From Psychrobacter sp. TAE2020 (lineage in GTDB: Bacteria > Pseudomonadota > Gammaproteobacteria > Pseudomonadales > Moraxellaceae), in assembly GCF_018919485.1 (NCBI RefSeq), contig NZ_JAHLMU010000001.1:1744893-1808892 (forward strand): a DNA stretch of 64,000 nucleotides, in the 5' to 3' direction. Within the stretch, counting starts at the first letter, position 1. Each line of letters starts with the position of its first letter. A program made the position numbers and the translations under genes. Under the pieces are notes generated by a model, which saw only the letters and a list, made by a program, of their open reading frames with translations, was not told where the DNA came from and did not search any database. Shown piece by piece: positions 1 to 9,126 of this stretch.

Positions 1-280
1 CTGGTAGATTGTCACGCTCCTCATCAGTCAACTTAGCCAAAAAGTATAAATCAAAGCCCATTTCGGGGAACTTTTTGATAGCTAATAAGCTCATACCTAA
101 AATTCCAGTATAAAAACTCAAAGATTTAACTGGGTCTTTGACTCTTAGCATAGTGTGATTAAAGGTAAAGCCACTAGTTACCATAGCGATAGACTGGACA
201 CCCTGAACTTGGATACTAGTCGCCGGCTGAGAGATATGATTGCTGCTGTCATTGATATTAGTATTAGTATCATTAGACAT
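1..280 (-). CDS. gloA: Lactoylglutathione lyase (glyoxalase I), N-terminal part, cut by window edge
   Basis: Reading the minus strand from an ATG at 280 gives 93 residues open to the window edge. After a polar, Asn/Ser-rich stretch of about 38 residues comes FNHTMLRVKDPVKSLSFYT followed by GILGMSLL and FPEMGFDLYFLA, the hallmark start of the glyoxalase I fold: the His of NHTMLRV is the usual first metal ligand. The enzyme converts the methylglyoxal-glutathione hemithioacetal to S-lactoylglutathione in the cytoplasm. The N-terminal extension is longer than in the short enterobacterial enzyme and resembles pseudomonad and eukaryotic type forms. The C-terminal half, with the other metal ligands, lies outside the window. 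Confidence 0.88.
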   Translation of the reverse strand, partial: MSNDTNTNINDSSNHISQPATSIQVQGVQSIAMVTSGFTFNHTMLRVKDPVKSLSFYTGILGMSLLAIKKFPEMGFDLYFLAKLTDEERDNLP

Positions 281-358
281 AATTATTCTCACTTTTTAAA
301 ATAATGTTATTAGCACAGAGGTTACTGATATCGATAATGTTATGCAGAAAATACTTTA

Positions 359-1000
359 TTAGCTGTCTAAAAAGCGTACTTTGCCAGTGTCAATATTGTA
401 TTCTGCGCCAACGATTAACAGCTGGCCAGTACTTGATAAATCTTCTAAAGCCCGTGAGCCATGTTTGAGCTGACTGACTGACATGCGTACATTGGCGCGT
501 ATAGAGCGATTTATAAGCTCTTCGGCATCCACATCTTGCCCATTAGCAGTGGCTAGTTCATGCAAGTTATAAACGCTTGGACGGATACGATCAACGATAG
601 ACTGTAAATTTGGTGAATAGTTTTTCTCAGGATTAATTAGGGTATCTACACAAGCGCTTACCGCCCCACAATTTGAATGACCTAGTACGACTACTAATTT
701 AGTATCGAACTTTTCAGCAGCGAACTCAATAGAACCGATTTGCGAGGGTGCTACTATATTACCAGCTACTCGGATCACAAATAAATCGCCTAAACCTTGA
801 TCGAAGACAATTTCTACTGGTACTCTAGCATCCGAGCACCCTAAAATAATAGCTAGCGGATCTTGGTCTCTGACTAATTCTGGACGACGCTGCATCGATG
901 GATCACTAGTTAAACTATCCACATAGCGCTTATTGCCTTCTTTAAGCAATGCAAGCGCTTCCGTTCCTGTTTTTGGGCGATTAGCATTAGGCATTAGCAA
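359..1000 (-). CDS. can: Beta-class carbonic anhydrase
   Basis: 213-residue protein interconverting CO2 and bicarbonate in the cytoplasm. The zinc site of beta-carbonic anhydrases is complete: C55-S-D57-A-R59 (CSDARVP) and H108-S-N-C111 (HSNCGAV). Length is normal for the family (200-220). The start MLMPNANRPK has a second ATG two codons on (MPNANRP), so the exact start is uncertain by two residues. It stands alone, transcribed away from the potABC operon and towards gloA. Assignment to the beta class is certain; which of several paralogues (can or cynT type) it is cannot be told from sequence alone. Confidence 0.93.
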   Translation of the reverse strand: MLMPNANRPKTGTEALALLKEGNKRYVDSLTSDPSMQRRPELVRDQDPLAIILGCSDARVPVEIVFDQGLGDLFVIRVAGNIVAPSQIGSIEFAAEKFDTKLVVVLGHSNCGAVSACVDTLINPEKNYSPNLQSIVDRIRPSVYNLHELATANGQDVDAEELINRSIRANVRMSVSQLKHGSRALEDLSSTGQLLIVGAEYNIDTGKVRFLDS

Positions 1001-1484
1001 TCCTTGATTATAAATGGGTTATATTATTCATTAGTATCAAAATTATTGTATAGCAATAAAAGCAAAATAATAATAGAAAATTTAATATTAGCAGCTGTTG
1101 CTTAGTCATTGACCAATAGAGATGGCTGTCTTCAAAGGATAAAACAGCCCTCACATTATGTCATCCCTCAGTTTGCTAGCTGTTTCTAAACCGTATTAGC
1201 TTTTATATTAGCTAAACCTATTAGCACAGCTACAGTCATTATCACTTAATGAAATCTTAATGAGTCAGTCAACTAAACTCTAACGCCACAGTTTGAGCGC
1301 AATAAAGTATAGCCTGCGTAACTTGCAGCAACTTATAGGGAAGGTTTGTTATAATACGCAGCAATTACATCGAGCTTATCCCTAATGCCAAGCTTTACTA
1401 TTAGGTCTCGACGTTAAGCGTTTATATTAAGCATATTACCTAACTATAAGTACCATCTATTTTGGTCTCTTAGGAATCTCGATC
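1001..1484. other. Intergenic spacer between divergent can and potA
   Basis: 484 bases with no convincing reading frame. It must contain the promoters for can (minus) and potA (plus). The only strong element seen is an extended -10 box at 1347-1355 for the plus strand. No riboswitch or repeat was recognised. Confidence 0.6.
1347..1355 (+). promoter_or_regulatory. Extended -10 promoter element upstream of potABC
   Basis: TGTTATAAT matches the extended -10 consensus TGnTATAAT exactly. It lies 130 bases upstream of the potA start, leaving a leader of about 120 bases. No good -35 is found at 16-18 bases, which is usual for extended -10 promoters. The same nine bases recur at 11048 (plus), 53277 (plus) and upstream of purL (minus). 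Confidence 0.5.
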
Positions 1485-2747
1485 ATGACTGACTCAGCCG
1501 TAAATCCTCAAGCACCTGCTGCTACTGATACCCTACTAAAAATAACCGGGCTAAAAAAGTCCTATGATAAAACCGAAGTATTGACAGATATTAATCTGGA
1601 TATTAAGCAAGGTGAGTTTCTGACTTTATTAGGCCCATCGGGTTGTGGTAAGACGACTTTGCTACGCCTTATTGCCGGCTTTGAGCAACCGACAGCCGGA
1701 ACTATTCAGTTAGATGGGGTACAAATGGCTGGGCTATCTGCTGATAAGCGTCCAGTCAATACCGTATTTCAACAATACGCTCTATTCCCCCATATGACCG
1801 TAGCGCAAAATGTTGCTTATGGGTTAAAGCTTAAAAAAGTGCCGAAAGATGAGATTCAAACTCGAGTGCGCGATATGTTAGCAATGGTACAGCTAGAAGC
1901 TTTGGCCAATCGTCGTCCGCAAGACTTGTCTGGTGGTCAGCAGCAGCGAGTGGCTATTGCTCGTGCGGTGATTAACCGTCCCAAGTTACTCCTCTTAGAC
2001 GAGCCACTCTCAGCGCTTGATTATAAGCTACGCTTGCAGATGCAATCAGAGCTCAAGCGTCTGCAACGTGAGCTGGGCATCACCTTTGTATTCGTCACTC
2101 ACGATCAAGAAGAAGCGCTGTCGATGTCCGATCGTATTGCAGTGATGAAAGATGGCAAGTTCCAGCAGATTGGCACCCCTATTGAGATTTATGAAACTCC
2201 AGCGAATCTATTTACTGCTAAATTTATTGGTGAAACCAATCTATTTAAAGCTGAAGTTAAGAATGTCTGTCCGCAACAGCCAGATCGTGATGGACTAGTT
2301 ACTAACGGCCGTATCGAAGTCGAAGTCTGTGAGGCGCAAGCACAAGCTACACCGGCTACTTTGCGTAATCTGCGCCGTCCTGATTTTGTTAGCGATGTAA
2401 AAGTTGGTGATATCGTCAATTTACTATTGCGTCCAGAAGACTTACGTATTTATGAAGTCAACGACAGCACTCACTCTGGATTGCTAGGTCGGGTAATTGA
2501 GAGTAACTATAAAGGCAGTACTCTAGACTCTATTATTGAGCTGGATAATGGCCATATTATAAAAGCCTCAGAGTTCTTTGATGAAGATGACCCTAGCTTT
2601 GATTATAAAATGAATGAGCCAGTGAAAGTCACTTGGGTCGACGGTTGGGAATGGGTATTGCCTAATGACAGCTCTCTCGATGATGAAGTCGTCTCTAAAT
2701 CCATATTCGATATTAGCAGCGCAACTGTGCACAAGGATCTGAGCTAA
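1485..2747 (+). CDS. potA: Polyamine ABC transporter ATP-binding protein
   Basis: 420-residue ATPase subunit of a spermidine/putrescine-type importer. Walker A GPSGCGKT at residues 50-57, Q-loop in [11 protein letters not shown] near 96, signature LSGGQQQR at 148-155, Walker B LLLLDEP at 168-174 and the switch His at 206 (VTHDQEEA). The C-terminal 130 residues form a TOBE-type regulatory region. It is about 40 residues longer than E. coli PotA, partly in the linker at 265-300. Its TAATG overlaps the start of the next gene, so potA-potB-potC is one operon. The exact substrate (spermidine, putrescine or a related amine) cannot be read from the ATPase. Confidence 0.92.
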   Translation: MTDSAVNPQAPAATDTLLKITGLKKSYDKTEVLTDINLDIKQGEFLTLLGPSGCGKTTLLRLIAGFEQPTAGTIQLDGVQMAGLSADKRPVNTVFQQYALFPHMTVAQNVAYGLKLKKVPKDEIQTRVRDMLAMVQLEALANRRPQDLSGGQQQRVAIARAVINRPKLLLLDEPLSALDYKLRLQMQSELKRLQRELGITFVFVTHDQEEALSMSDRIAVMKDGKFQQIGTPIEIYETPANLFTAKFIGETNLFKAEVKNVCPQQPDRDGLVTNGRIEVEVCEAQAQATPATLRNLRRPDFVSDVKVGDIVNLLLRPEDLRIYEVNDSTHSGLLGRVIESNYKGSTLDSIIELDNGHIIKASEFFDEDDPSFDYKMNEPVKVTWVDGWEWVLPNDSSLDDEVVSKSIFDISSATVHKDLS

Positions 2748-3634
2748 TGGCAGGTAAAAGTGCTACTCATGTGAGTAATAAGAACCTCTTTCGTACCACC
2801 ACGTTATGGCTTATCTGGGGTTGGCTGCTGATCTTTGCGCTACTGCCAAATATATTAGTGATAGCCGTGAGCTTTTTGACTCGTGATACCAGCGACTTCA
2901 TTAGCTTACCGGTCACTATTGACAGCTATGTCCGCATGGTCGATCCGCTATATTTTGAGGTGTTTGTTCACTCGCTGTGGATGGCAGGTATCACTACTAT
3001 TATTTGCTTGCTACTGGGTTACCCTTTTGCTTGGCTAGTCTCCAGAACTAACGCACGCTGGCAACCTTTGCTGATGCTGCTGTTAATATTACCGTTTTGG
3101 ACCAATTCACTAGTGCGGGTTTATGCGCTAAAGTTACTGCTGGCGACTAATGGCTTGCTCAACAAAGCGCTGTTGGCGATTGGCATTATCGACGCTCCTA
3201 TCGACATGTTATATACCCAAGGATCAGTCATTGTTGGCCTGACTTATTTGCTATTTCCTTTTATGGTGTTGCCTTTATATGCGGTGTTTACTGACTTGCG
3301 TAATGACATGCTATTAGCCTCGCAAGATTTGGGTGCCTCAAAATCGCAGACTTTTTGGCATGTAGTTCTACCGTTGACTACTCCTGGTATTATCTCTGGG
3401 GTGCTGCTGGTATTACTGCCAGCCATGGGCATGTTCTATGTCGCTGATATTTTGGGCGGCTCACGTAATTTATTAGTCGGGAATGTGATAAAAAACCAAT
3501 TCCTAGATGCACGTGACTGGCCATTTGGTGCGGCGGCTAGCGTGCTGTTAACTTTGGCTATGGCAGTATTATTACTCGCTTATCGAGCTAGTAGTCGCCG
3601 AATTGGCAAGACTGACTTTAATGAGGTGGCCTAA
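2747..3634 (+). CDS. potB: Polyamine ABC transporter permease, PotB/PotH type
   Basis: 295-residue inner-membrane permease. A first transmembrane helix (LWLIWGWLLIFALLPNILV) is followed by an extracytoplasmic loop and five further helices. The cytoplasmic coupling loop that docks on the ATPase is visible as ASQDLGASKSQTFWHVVLPLTTPGI (EAA-type motif) around residues 192-216. The gene overlaps potA by one base and potC by one base (TAATG), which points to coupled translation and equal dosage of the two permeases. Confidence 0.9.
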   Translation: MAGKSATHVSNKNLFRTTTLWLIWGWLLIFALLPNILVIAVSFLTRDTSDFISLPVTIDSYVRMVDPLYFEVFVHSLWMAGITTIICLLLGYPFAWLVSRTNARWQPLLMLLLILPFWTNSLVRVYALKLLLATNGLLNKALLAIGIIDAPIDMLYTQGSVIVGLTYLLFPFMVLPLYAVFTDLRNDMLLASQDLGASKSQTFWHVVLPLTTPGIISGVLLVLLPAMGMFYVADILGGSRNLLVGNVIKNQFLDARDWPFGAAASVLLTLAMAVLLLAYRASSRRIGKTDFNEVA

Positions 3635-4434
3635 TGTCGAACTCGCGTCCTATAAAAATGAAAGGTAAGATCGGTAGTATCGCTACCAAAGGCTATTTAG
3701 GACTGATCTACGCTTTGCTATATTTGCCTATCATTGTGTTAGTAGTAATGTCTTTTAATAAGTCAAAAACAGGCTACAACTGGGACGGTTTTAGCTTGAA
3801 ATGGTACGAATCTTTATTTAAAAATCAGGCAATGCTTGATTCCTTTTGGCACTCTATTATATTAGGGTTAGTGGCTGCTACCGTGTCAACTTTGATAGGG
3901 GTACTGACTGCTATGGCCTTGCATCGCTATAATTTTCGCGGTAAAGGGCTATTGAACAGCTTGTTATTTGTGTTGATGATGTCACCTGAGATTGTACTGG
4001 CTATTTCTTTATTAGCATTGTTCTTGTTGATTGGCTTACAGCTGGGCTTTGTGTCGCTATTACTAGCACACATTACCTTCTGTTTACCCTTTGTGGTGAT
4101 TACCGTATTTGCCCGTTTAAGTAGCTTAGATGAGAGCTTAATGGAGGCCGCACGTGACTTAGGGGCCAGCGAATCGACGATGATACGCACAGTGCTAATT
4201 CCAGTAATATTACCAGCAGTTATGGCTGGCTGGCTGCTCGCTTTCACCTTATCGCTGGATGATGTAGTAGTATCGACCTTTGTCACTGGTCCTAGCTATG
4301 AGATTCTGCCGCTAAGGATTTATTCGATGGTACGTGTAGGCCTTAAACCTGAAGTCAACGCTATTGGTACCTTGTTGCTAGCTGCCTCATTAGTATTAGT
4401 GATTATCTCGCAGCTATTACTACGTCGACGTTAA
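3634..4434 (+). CDS. potC: Polyamine ABC transporter permease, PotC/PotI type
   Basis: 266-residue second permease of the importer, with six predicted helices beginning at LGLIYALLYLPIIVLVVMSF (preceded by a basic cytoplasmic stretch). The EAA coupling motif is MEAARDLGASESTMIRTVLIPVILP at about residues 169-193. It is the last gene of the operon; a PotD/PotF periplasmic binding protein, always needed for uptake, is not encoded here and must lie elsewhere. metR begins 73 bases downstream and probably has its own signals. Confidence 0.9.
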   Translation: MSNSRPIKMKGKIGSIATKGYLGLIYALLYLPIIVLVVMSFNKSKTGYNWDGFSLKWYESLFKNQAMLDSFWHSIILGLVAATVSTLIGVLTAMALHRYNFRGKGLLNSLLFVLMMSPEIVLAISLLALFLLIGLQLGFVSLLLAHITFCLPFVVITVFARLSSLDESLMEAARDLGASESTMIRTVLIPVILPAVMAGWLLAFTLSLDDVVVSTFVTGPSYEILPLRIYSMVRVGLKPEVNAIGTLLLAASLVLVIISQLLLRRR

Positions 4435-4507
4435 GACAGGTTGCAAGGATTAGTTTAAGTACTGACTTAACAACTGATTTAAATAAATATAAAACTCAGG
4501 TCATCTT

Positions 4508-5398
4508 ATGTTAGAGCTTCGCCATCTTAATACCTTAACCGCTTTGCGGGCACATGGTTCGCTAGCGGCTGCAGCTGATGAGCTACATGTCACCGCCTCT
4601 GCTGTCTCCCATCAGTTAAAGGAGCTGGAAAACTACTACGATATTAGCTTAGTTAATCGTCGTACTCGTCCTCTTACTTTTACCCCAGCGGGCAAAACAG
4701 TATTGGCCCTAGCTGACAGCATAATGCCACAAGTCTCTCGCACTAAAGCCAACCTTAAACGCTTAGCTCACGGTCAAGCAGGCAGACTACGTCTAGCCTC
4801 CGAGTGTCATAGCTGCTTTGACTGGTTGATGCCGATACTTAACCGCTATCGCCGTGAGTGGTCTGACGTAGAGTTGGATTTCGCTACTGGTTTTGAGCCT
4901 GAGCCCCATCATCTATTGATGGAAGGTGACATTGACCTATTGATTACTACTAGTAACTTGCCAATAGAAGGACTGAGCTATCAGCCATTATTTGAGTATG
5001 AAAGTCGCTTAGTGCTATCGCCTTTGCATGATTTAGCCGAGCAAGACTTTATACGTCCTGAGGATCTAACCGCTGAGACTTTGATTGCTTATCCCGTCGA
5101 AGTTAAGCGCTTAGATATCATCGCCAACTTTATGACCCCCGCACAAGTAAACTTCAAAAATATTCGTACTACTGAGCTGACAGCAATGCTGATACAGCTA
5201 GTCGCTAGTGAACGTGGAGTAGCGGCCTTACCCGATTGGGTAGTGGCTGAATATGAGAAAAAAGGCTGGGTAGTTTCGCGTCCACTAGGCAATGGCGTCT
5301 ATTGTCAGCTCTACGCAGCGACTCGGGACTCTAGCCAAGATACCGCCTATATGCAAGGCTTTGCTAGTTTATTGGAACGGATTGTCAAGCCGTTATAG
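4508..5398 (+). CDS. metR: LysR-family regulator, MetR type
   Basis: 296 residues. The N-terminal winged HTH (LRHLNTLTALRAHGSLAAAADELHVTASAVSHQLKEL) is joined to a substrate-binding domain carrying signature pieces of MetR: ECHSCFDWLMPIL near residue 98, YPVEVKRLDI near 196 and WVVAEYEKKG near 245. MetR activates methionine-synthesis genes (metE, metH, metF types) with homocysteine as co-effector. No met gene is adjacent, so here it acts in trans; neighbours are the polyamine transporter and the fluoride channel. It could be a MetR paralogue with another regulon, but the match runs the whole length. Confidence 0.85.
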   Translation: MLELRHLNTLTALRAHGSLAAAADELHVTASAVSHQLKELENYYDISLVNRRTRPLTFTPAGKTVLALADSIMPQVSRTKANLKRLAHGQAGRLRLASECHSCFDWLMPILNRYRREWSDVELDFATGFEPEPHHLLMEGDIDLLITTSNLPIEGLSYQPLFEYESRLVLSPLHDLAEQDFIRPEDLTAETLIAYPVEVKRLDIIANFMTPAQVNFKNIRTTELTAMLIQLVASERGVAALPDWVVAEYEKKGWVVSRPLGNGVYCQLYAATRDSSQDTAYMQGFASLLERIVKPL

Positions 5399-5400
5399 CT

Positions 5401-5422
5401 TGTTGATTGTTGATTGTTGATT
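5401..5422. repeat. Short tandem repeat, 7 bp unit x3
   Basis: TTGATTG-type heptamers repeated three times (last copy TTGATTA) directly after the metR stop codon and running into the fluC stop region. One of several similar short tandem arrays in spacers of this window. Confidence 0.7.
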
Positions 5423-5792
5423 ATAAAATACTTTTAAATAAATAAAAGCCAATAGCTGTGGCTAATAAAGTCAGGCCTACGTGTAGACCCACTAGCCCAA
5501 GGCCTGGTAACACACGCCCATCATTAATTAAGGTAAAAACTTCAGCACTAAAAGTACTAAAAGTTGTCAGACCACCGCAGAATCCAGTAATAATAAACAG
5601 TTTTGCATTAACGGGTACATTGCTGCCCATGCGCTCGAACCAGACTAATGCTAGGCCTATTAATAAGCCACCCAAGATATTAGCACTAAGAGTGCCAAGC
5701 GGTATCCAACTGTGTAGTGGATTAAAGCGCCCAAGCCATGCCCGTAGACAAGCGCCTATGGCAGCGCCTAAACCGATAGCTAACCACTGCAT
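5421..5792 (-). CDS. crcB: Fluoride exporter CrcB/FluC
   Basis: 123-residue membrane protein with four helices. Family landmarks are the N-terminal [29 protein letters not shown] with the conserved Asn, and the fluoride-pore segment [12 protein letters not shown] near residues 73-84. Fluc channels work as antiparallel dimers that let fluoride out of the cytoplasm. Convergent with metR. No fluoride riboswitch motif is visible in the 95 bases upstream of its start. Confidence 0.93.
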   Translation of the reverse strand: MQWLAIGLGAAIGACLRAWLGRFNPLHSWIPLGTLSANILGGLLIGLALVWFERMGSNVPVNAKLFIITGFCGGLTTFSTFSAEVFTLINDGRVLPGLGLVGLHVGLTLLATAIGFYLFKSIL

Positions 5793-5887
5793 AACCTATC
5801 CTTTTCCATAAAATTGTTAGCTTTTTACTACAAAGTTTTAAGGTGGTAAAATTTTAAAGTTTTAAGCTCTCAAAATTTAAAAACCAT

Positions 5888-6937
5888 CTATAGGGCTGGC
5901 AATTCAGTCATCGGCCAACGGGGTACACAGCTAACCGCTAAGTCATCGGCTTGTCCGGCCTGCAAGCGCTGATAACCGGCATAAGCAATCATCGCCCCAT
6001 TATCCGTACAGAGTGCTGGCGGTGCATAATGTACTGTGGCATTTATTTTGGCCAATTCAGTTTCTAAGGTAGTGCGTAAATGACTATTAGCACTGACCCC
6101 ACCAGCAATTACTAAGCGACTCATATCAGCTTGCTTAAGCGCCTTGACGCATTTCTTCACCAAAGTATCGACTACCGCATGTTGGAAGCTAGCCGCAATA
6201 TCGGCACGTACTTGTGGGTCACTCGCAGAACCCACACCTGATCCAGGAGTATCTTTGATTAGATTATGCACTGCCGTTTTCATCCCGCTAAAGGAGAAGT
6301 CTAAACCACGATGCAGCATAGGTCGAGGCAACGAATAAGCGTCGGCATCACCAGTCTCCGCAAGCTTAGCGATATTGGGGCCACCCGGATAAGCTAAGCC
6401 TAGCATCTTGGCTGCTTTATCAAAGCACTCCCCTGCCGCGTCGTCGATAGACTCACCAAGTATCTCGTACTTACCTACTCCTCGAGCGGCAATAAGCAAG
6501 GTATGACCACCGGATACTAGTAGCGACACAAAAGGAAAAGCTGGCGGATTAACTCCCATCAAAGGGGCTAGCAAATGGCCTTCCATATGATGGATGCCAA
6601 TCGCTGGGATATCTAAGCCATAAGCCAAGCTACGGCCAAATAATGCCCCAGTCATTAGAGCACCAATTAACCCCGGGCCCTTAGTATAAGCAATCGCATC
6701 AATCTCATCTTTGCTGATATTGCACTGCTCTAATAACTCATGAAATAGCGGTACTAATTTGCGAATATGATCACGACTAGCCAGCTCTGGCACTACGCCA
6801 CCATAAAGGGCGTGTAACTCTATTTGTGAGTATAGTACTTGTCCGAGCAAACCGTGATTGCTGCTATTGATCTGCTCACTATCAAAAATAGCCAAACCAG
6901 TTTCATCACAAGAAGTCTCTAAACCTAATACTTTCAT
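5888..6937 (-). CDS. tsaD: tRNA N6-adenosine threonylcarbamoyltransferase
   Basis: 349 residues. TsaD transfers the threonylcarbamoyl group from its AMP derivative to A37 of tRNAs reading ANN codons, together with TsaB and TsaE. The N-terminal ATPase-like signature [10 protein letters not shown] (residues 5-14) and the metal-binding HMEGH (H117, H121) are intact; the second phosphate loop [13 protein letters not shown] and the Asp of [12 protein letters not shown] near the C-terminus are also present. In many gammaproteobacteria tsaD is divergent from rpsU; here a cytochrome gene pair has come to lie between them. Confidence 0.96.
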   Translation of the reverse strand: MKVLGLETSCDETGLAIFDSEQINSSNHGLLGQVLYSQIELHALYGGVVPELASRDHIRKLVPLFHELLEQCNISKDEIDAIAYTKGPGLIGALMTGALFGRSLAYGLDIPAIGIHHMEGHLLAPLMGVNPPAFPFVSLLVSGGHTLLIAARGVGKYEILGESIDDAAGECFDKAAKMLGLAYPGGPNIAKLAETGDADAYSLPRPMLHRGLDFSFSGMKTAVHNLIKDTPGSGVGSASDPQVRADIAASFQHAVVDTLVKKCVKALKQADMSRLVIAGGVSANSHLRTTLETELAKINATVHYAPPALCTDNGAMIAYAGYQRLQAGQADDLAVSCVPRWPMTELPAL

Positions 6938-7000
6938 GCTATGGCCTTTATAAGGTTTTCACTGTTATTTCTAGCTAAAAAGTAGCTGATTGTAGCCACG

Positions 7001-7034
7001 AAAAAAACCGTCATCGCAATTTACAATGACGGTT
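7001..7034 (-). terminator. Rho-independent terminator after cytochrome c5 genes
   Basis: Nine-base-pair stem AACCGTCAT (7006-7014) / ATGACGGTT (7026-7034) with an 11-base loop; on the minus strand it is followed by a run of T. It ends the cytochrome transcript before tsaD. Confidence 0.8.
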
Positions 7035-7067
7035 AGTTTAACAAATTTCAACAGCCTACAGCTAATA

Positions 7068-7310
7068 TTAGCTAACTGCCTCTAAAATATAGTCAACAGA
7101 GGCTTTGACTTGCACTTTAGTAACGCCATTCACAGCTTGTGCGGGCATCTTATTAAAACCTTGAGCTGAATGCATATATAGCGTTTCTTTATCTTCGCTA
7201 ATACGCATACTCCACGCTACTTTGTCAGCATATTTTGGCGCATTCAATGAACCGTTAGCGTGACAAACTTTGCAGTTTGATTGGTAGGATTTAGCACCAG
7301 CGTCAACCAC
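7068..7310 (-). pseudogene. Orphaned cytochrome c5-type haem domain (no export signal)
   Basis: 80 codons from a GTG that directly follows an in-frame TAA. The translation is a complete c5-type haem domain with CKVCH (C13, C16, H17) and a candidate distal Met at 55 (FNKMPAQ), and is closely similar to the C-terminal domain of the gene just upstream (CHANG-LNAPKY, KETLY-H-A-GFN-M). It has no signal peptide, so on its own it could not reach the periplasm for haem attachment. The upstream gene stops ten bases before it in another frame. I read it as the second domain of a former di-haem protein, split off by a stop and frameshift; a functional reprogrammed readthrough is possible but unsupported. 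Confidence 0.6.
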
Positions 7311-7320
7311 TTAAACCACA

Positions 7321-7887
7321 TTAACTCGCAGCAGCTACCATATAATCTACTGCTGCATGGACTTGCTCTTCACTCACTTCTGCGTTTACTTGCGCATTCA
7401 TTTGATTAAAGCCTTTTGCTGCATGAGTGTATAAAGTCTCTTTACCTTTAGCAATACGGGGTGCCCAAGCTGCTGCATCACCATATTTTGGTGCATTAAG
7501 TAAGCCATTAGCATGACAAGCCATACATTGCTTATTATAAAGCTCTGCACCAACATTAACCGCTAGATCTTCAGTAACAGCGGCGGCTGGAGCAGCTGCT
7601 GCGCCATCTGCTGCGACTGCCATATCACCAGCAGCAGGAGTAGCTTCGGCCACAACTACAGGGGCAGTGGCTGGAAACTTCATATCTTCTGCTTCTGGCG
7701 CTAACTGGCGAGCAATATCAGCCGCTTGATCAACGCGATCAACTGCCAAGATCTCTCCTGACTCTGCCCCAGCTTCAGGCTCACTGCTACAAGCACTGAT
7801 GCTAATACCTAACGCCAGCACTAGCGTAGTCAATAATGCAGTGCTTAATGGGTTTTTTGACCCTAATTTTGATACTGCTTTGCTCAT
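7321..7887 (-). CDS. Cytochrome c5-type lipoprotein
   Basis: 188 residues. The N-terminus is a lipoprotein signal (TLVLALGISISAC, lipidated Cys at 33), followed by a long Ala/Pro/Glu-rich linker (about 40-105) that tethers the haem domain to the membrane. The haem motif is CMACH (C120, C123, H124) and the likely sixth ligand Met162 in FNQMNAQ. Such small c5 cytochromes pass electrons in the periplasm to terminal oxidases or other reductases. The stop codon lies where a second, homologous domain (7068-7310) begins, so this may be the truncated first half of a di-haem cytochrome. Confidence 0.85.
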   Translation of the reverse strand: MSKAVSKLGSKNPLSTALLTTLVLALGISISACSSEPEAGAESGEILAVDRVDQAADIARQLAPEAEDMKFPATAPVVVAEATPAAGDMAVAADGAAAAPAAAVTEDLAVNVGAELYNKQCMACHANGLLNAPKYGDAAAWAPRIAKGKETLYTHAAKGFNQMNAQVNAEVSEEQVHAAVDYMVAAAS

Positions 7888-8191
7888 CCCAACATCCTTA
7901 ATAAAATTGACATAAAAGCGTGAATTTAGCTACCGTCAGCCTAAAATGATCATAGCATAAAGTAAGTATAAATCGTTATAGTCAGTACGGAATTTATACT
8001 AGTTTTATAGAATATATATATTAAAATCTTTGACTTTGTTGAGTTTTTTGATTAAGATAATCGGCCTTGTGCTATTGCGCAAGACTATCCTAGTTTGAGC
8101 TGATGTCTGCGATCTTGAGATATTGCGACTAAATACTACTATACAGCCAAACTAATGCCTTTATGTATCTCATCCCTAATAAGGAGTCTTC
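7888..8191. other. Intergenic spacer between divergent cytochrome and rpsU
   Basis: 304 bases, AT-rich, holding the divergent promoters of the cytochrome gene and of rpsU. No element strong enough to place a start site with confidence; no coding sequence seen. Confidence 0.5.
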
Positions 8192-8407
8192 ATGCCTGCA
8201 GTTAAGGTTAAAGAAAACGAACCAGTTGATATCGCTATTCGCCGCTTTAAGCGTGCTTGCGAAAAAGCTGGTGTTTTGTCAGACGTGCGTAAGCGTGAGT
8301 TTTATGAAAAACCAACGCAAGAGCGCAAGCGCAAGAAAGCCGCTGCTGTGAAGCGTTATAAGAAAAAAACACAACGTGATACTGTACGTACCACACGTAT
8401 GTACTAA
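8192..8407 (+). CDS. rpsU: 30S ribosomal protein S21
   Basis: 71 residues, the exact size of gammaproteobacterial S21, with the characteristic [19 protein letters not shown] start and the very basic C-terminal half ([16 protein letters not shown]). A good AAGGAG-like ribosome-binding site (taaggagtcttc) precedes the ATG at 8192, which rules out the longer overlapping frame from 8163. S21 is needed for translation initiation. It is followed by its own terminator and then yqeY; dnaG and rpoD, its usual downstream partners in enterobacteria, are not here. Confidence 0.97.
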   Translation: MPAVKVKENEPVDIAIRRFKRACEKAGVLSDVRKREFYEKPTQERKRKKAAAVKRYKKKTQRDTVRTTRMY

Positions 8408-8464
8408 TAGTTATTAAGGTCAATCAATGACTGGCCTATCAATAACTACAAGCGCTATACTAAT

Positions 8465-8499
8465 GCCACTGTTATCTATCGATATCAGTGGCGTTTTTT
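8465..8499 (+). terminator. Rho-independent terminator after rpsU
   Basis: Stem GCCACTG (8465-8471) / CAGTGGC (8486-8492) followed by G and six T. Separates rpsU from yqeY transcription. Confidence 0.8.
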
Positions 8500-8582
8500 A
8501 TGCTACAATTTTTATCACTGAGTAGTATTAATAAGTTTTGATCTTACTTCACACTGTTAACTGATTAGGAATAATAATAGCT

Positions 8583-9032
8583 ATGAGTCCACTTAAACAG
8601 CATTTGGCAGACACTATCATCACTTCTATGAAAGCTCGCGAAATTGAACGTGTAAAAGTGCTACGCAATGTGCATGCAGTAATCAAACAAATAGAGATCG
8701 ATCGTCGTATCGAACTCGAAGATGCCGATGTGTTAGATGTGCTACAAAAGCAGCTTAAACAGCGTCAAGAATCCTTAACTATATTTACTGAAAATGATCG
8801 CAAAGATTTGGCGGTTAAAGAGCAGTTCGAGATTAATATTATTAATGAGTTCATGCCTAAGCAAATGGATGATAGCGAAATTGCTGCGCTAGTCAGTAGT
8901 GAAATCGCTGCGCAAGGCGCTACTTCTATGCGTGATATGGGCGCAGTGATGGGTGAACTAAAGAAAAAAACAGCAGGTCGTGCAGATCCTGGGTTAATTT
9001 CAAAGTTAGTAAGAGACGCTCTGCAAGGGTAA
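8583..9032 (+). CDS. GatB/YqeY domain protein
   Basis: 149 residues, all within the YqeY family: MSPLKQHLADTIITSMKAREIERVKVLRNVHAVIKQIEID at the start and the C-terminal helical part with MRDMGAVMGELKKKTAGRADPGLISKLV. The C-terminal domain is shared with the GatB subunit of tRNA-dependent amidotransferases and probably binds tRNA or RNA, but no reaction is established. The position next to rpsU is widely conserved. Confidence 0.9.
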   Translation: MSPLKQHLADTIITSMKAREIERVKVLRNVHAVIKQIEIDRRIELEDADVLDVLQKQLKQRQESLTIFTENDRKDLAVKEQFEINIINEFMPKQMDDSEIAALVSSEIAAQGATSMRDMGAVMGELKKKTAGRADPGLISKLVRDALQG

Positions 9033-9092
9033 GCCTTAACAGCTTATATAAAGAGTACTAAAGCATTTTTCAATAAACCGGCTGCTTAATTC

Positions 9093-9126
9093 AACCGCTT
9101 AAGGCTTATAGTCTTTAGCGGTTTTT
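9093..9126 (+). terminator. Terminator after yqeY, overlapping the end of the M48 protease gene
   Basis: Stem AACCGCT (9093-9099) / AGCGGTT (9116-9122) followed by a T run on the plus strand only. It ends the yqeY transcript and overlaps the last codons of the convergent protease gene. Confidence 0.65.

Noticed and set aside
5793..5887. Fluoride riboswitch upstream of crcB
   Set aside because: The spacer is an AT-rich run with no conserved riboswitch core or pseudoknot sequence.
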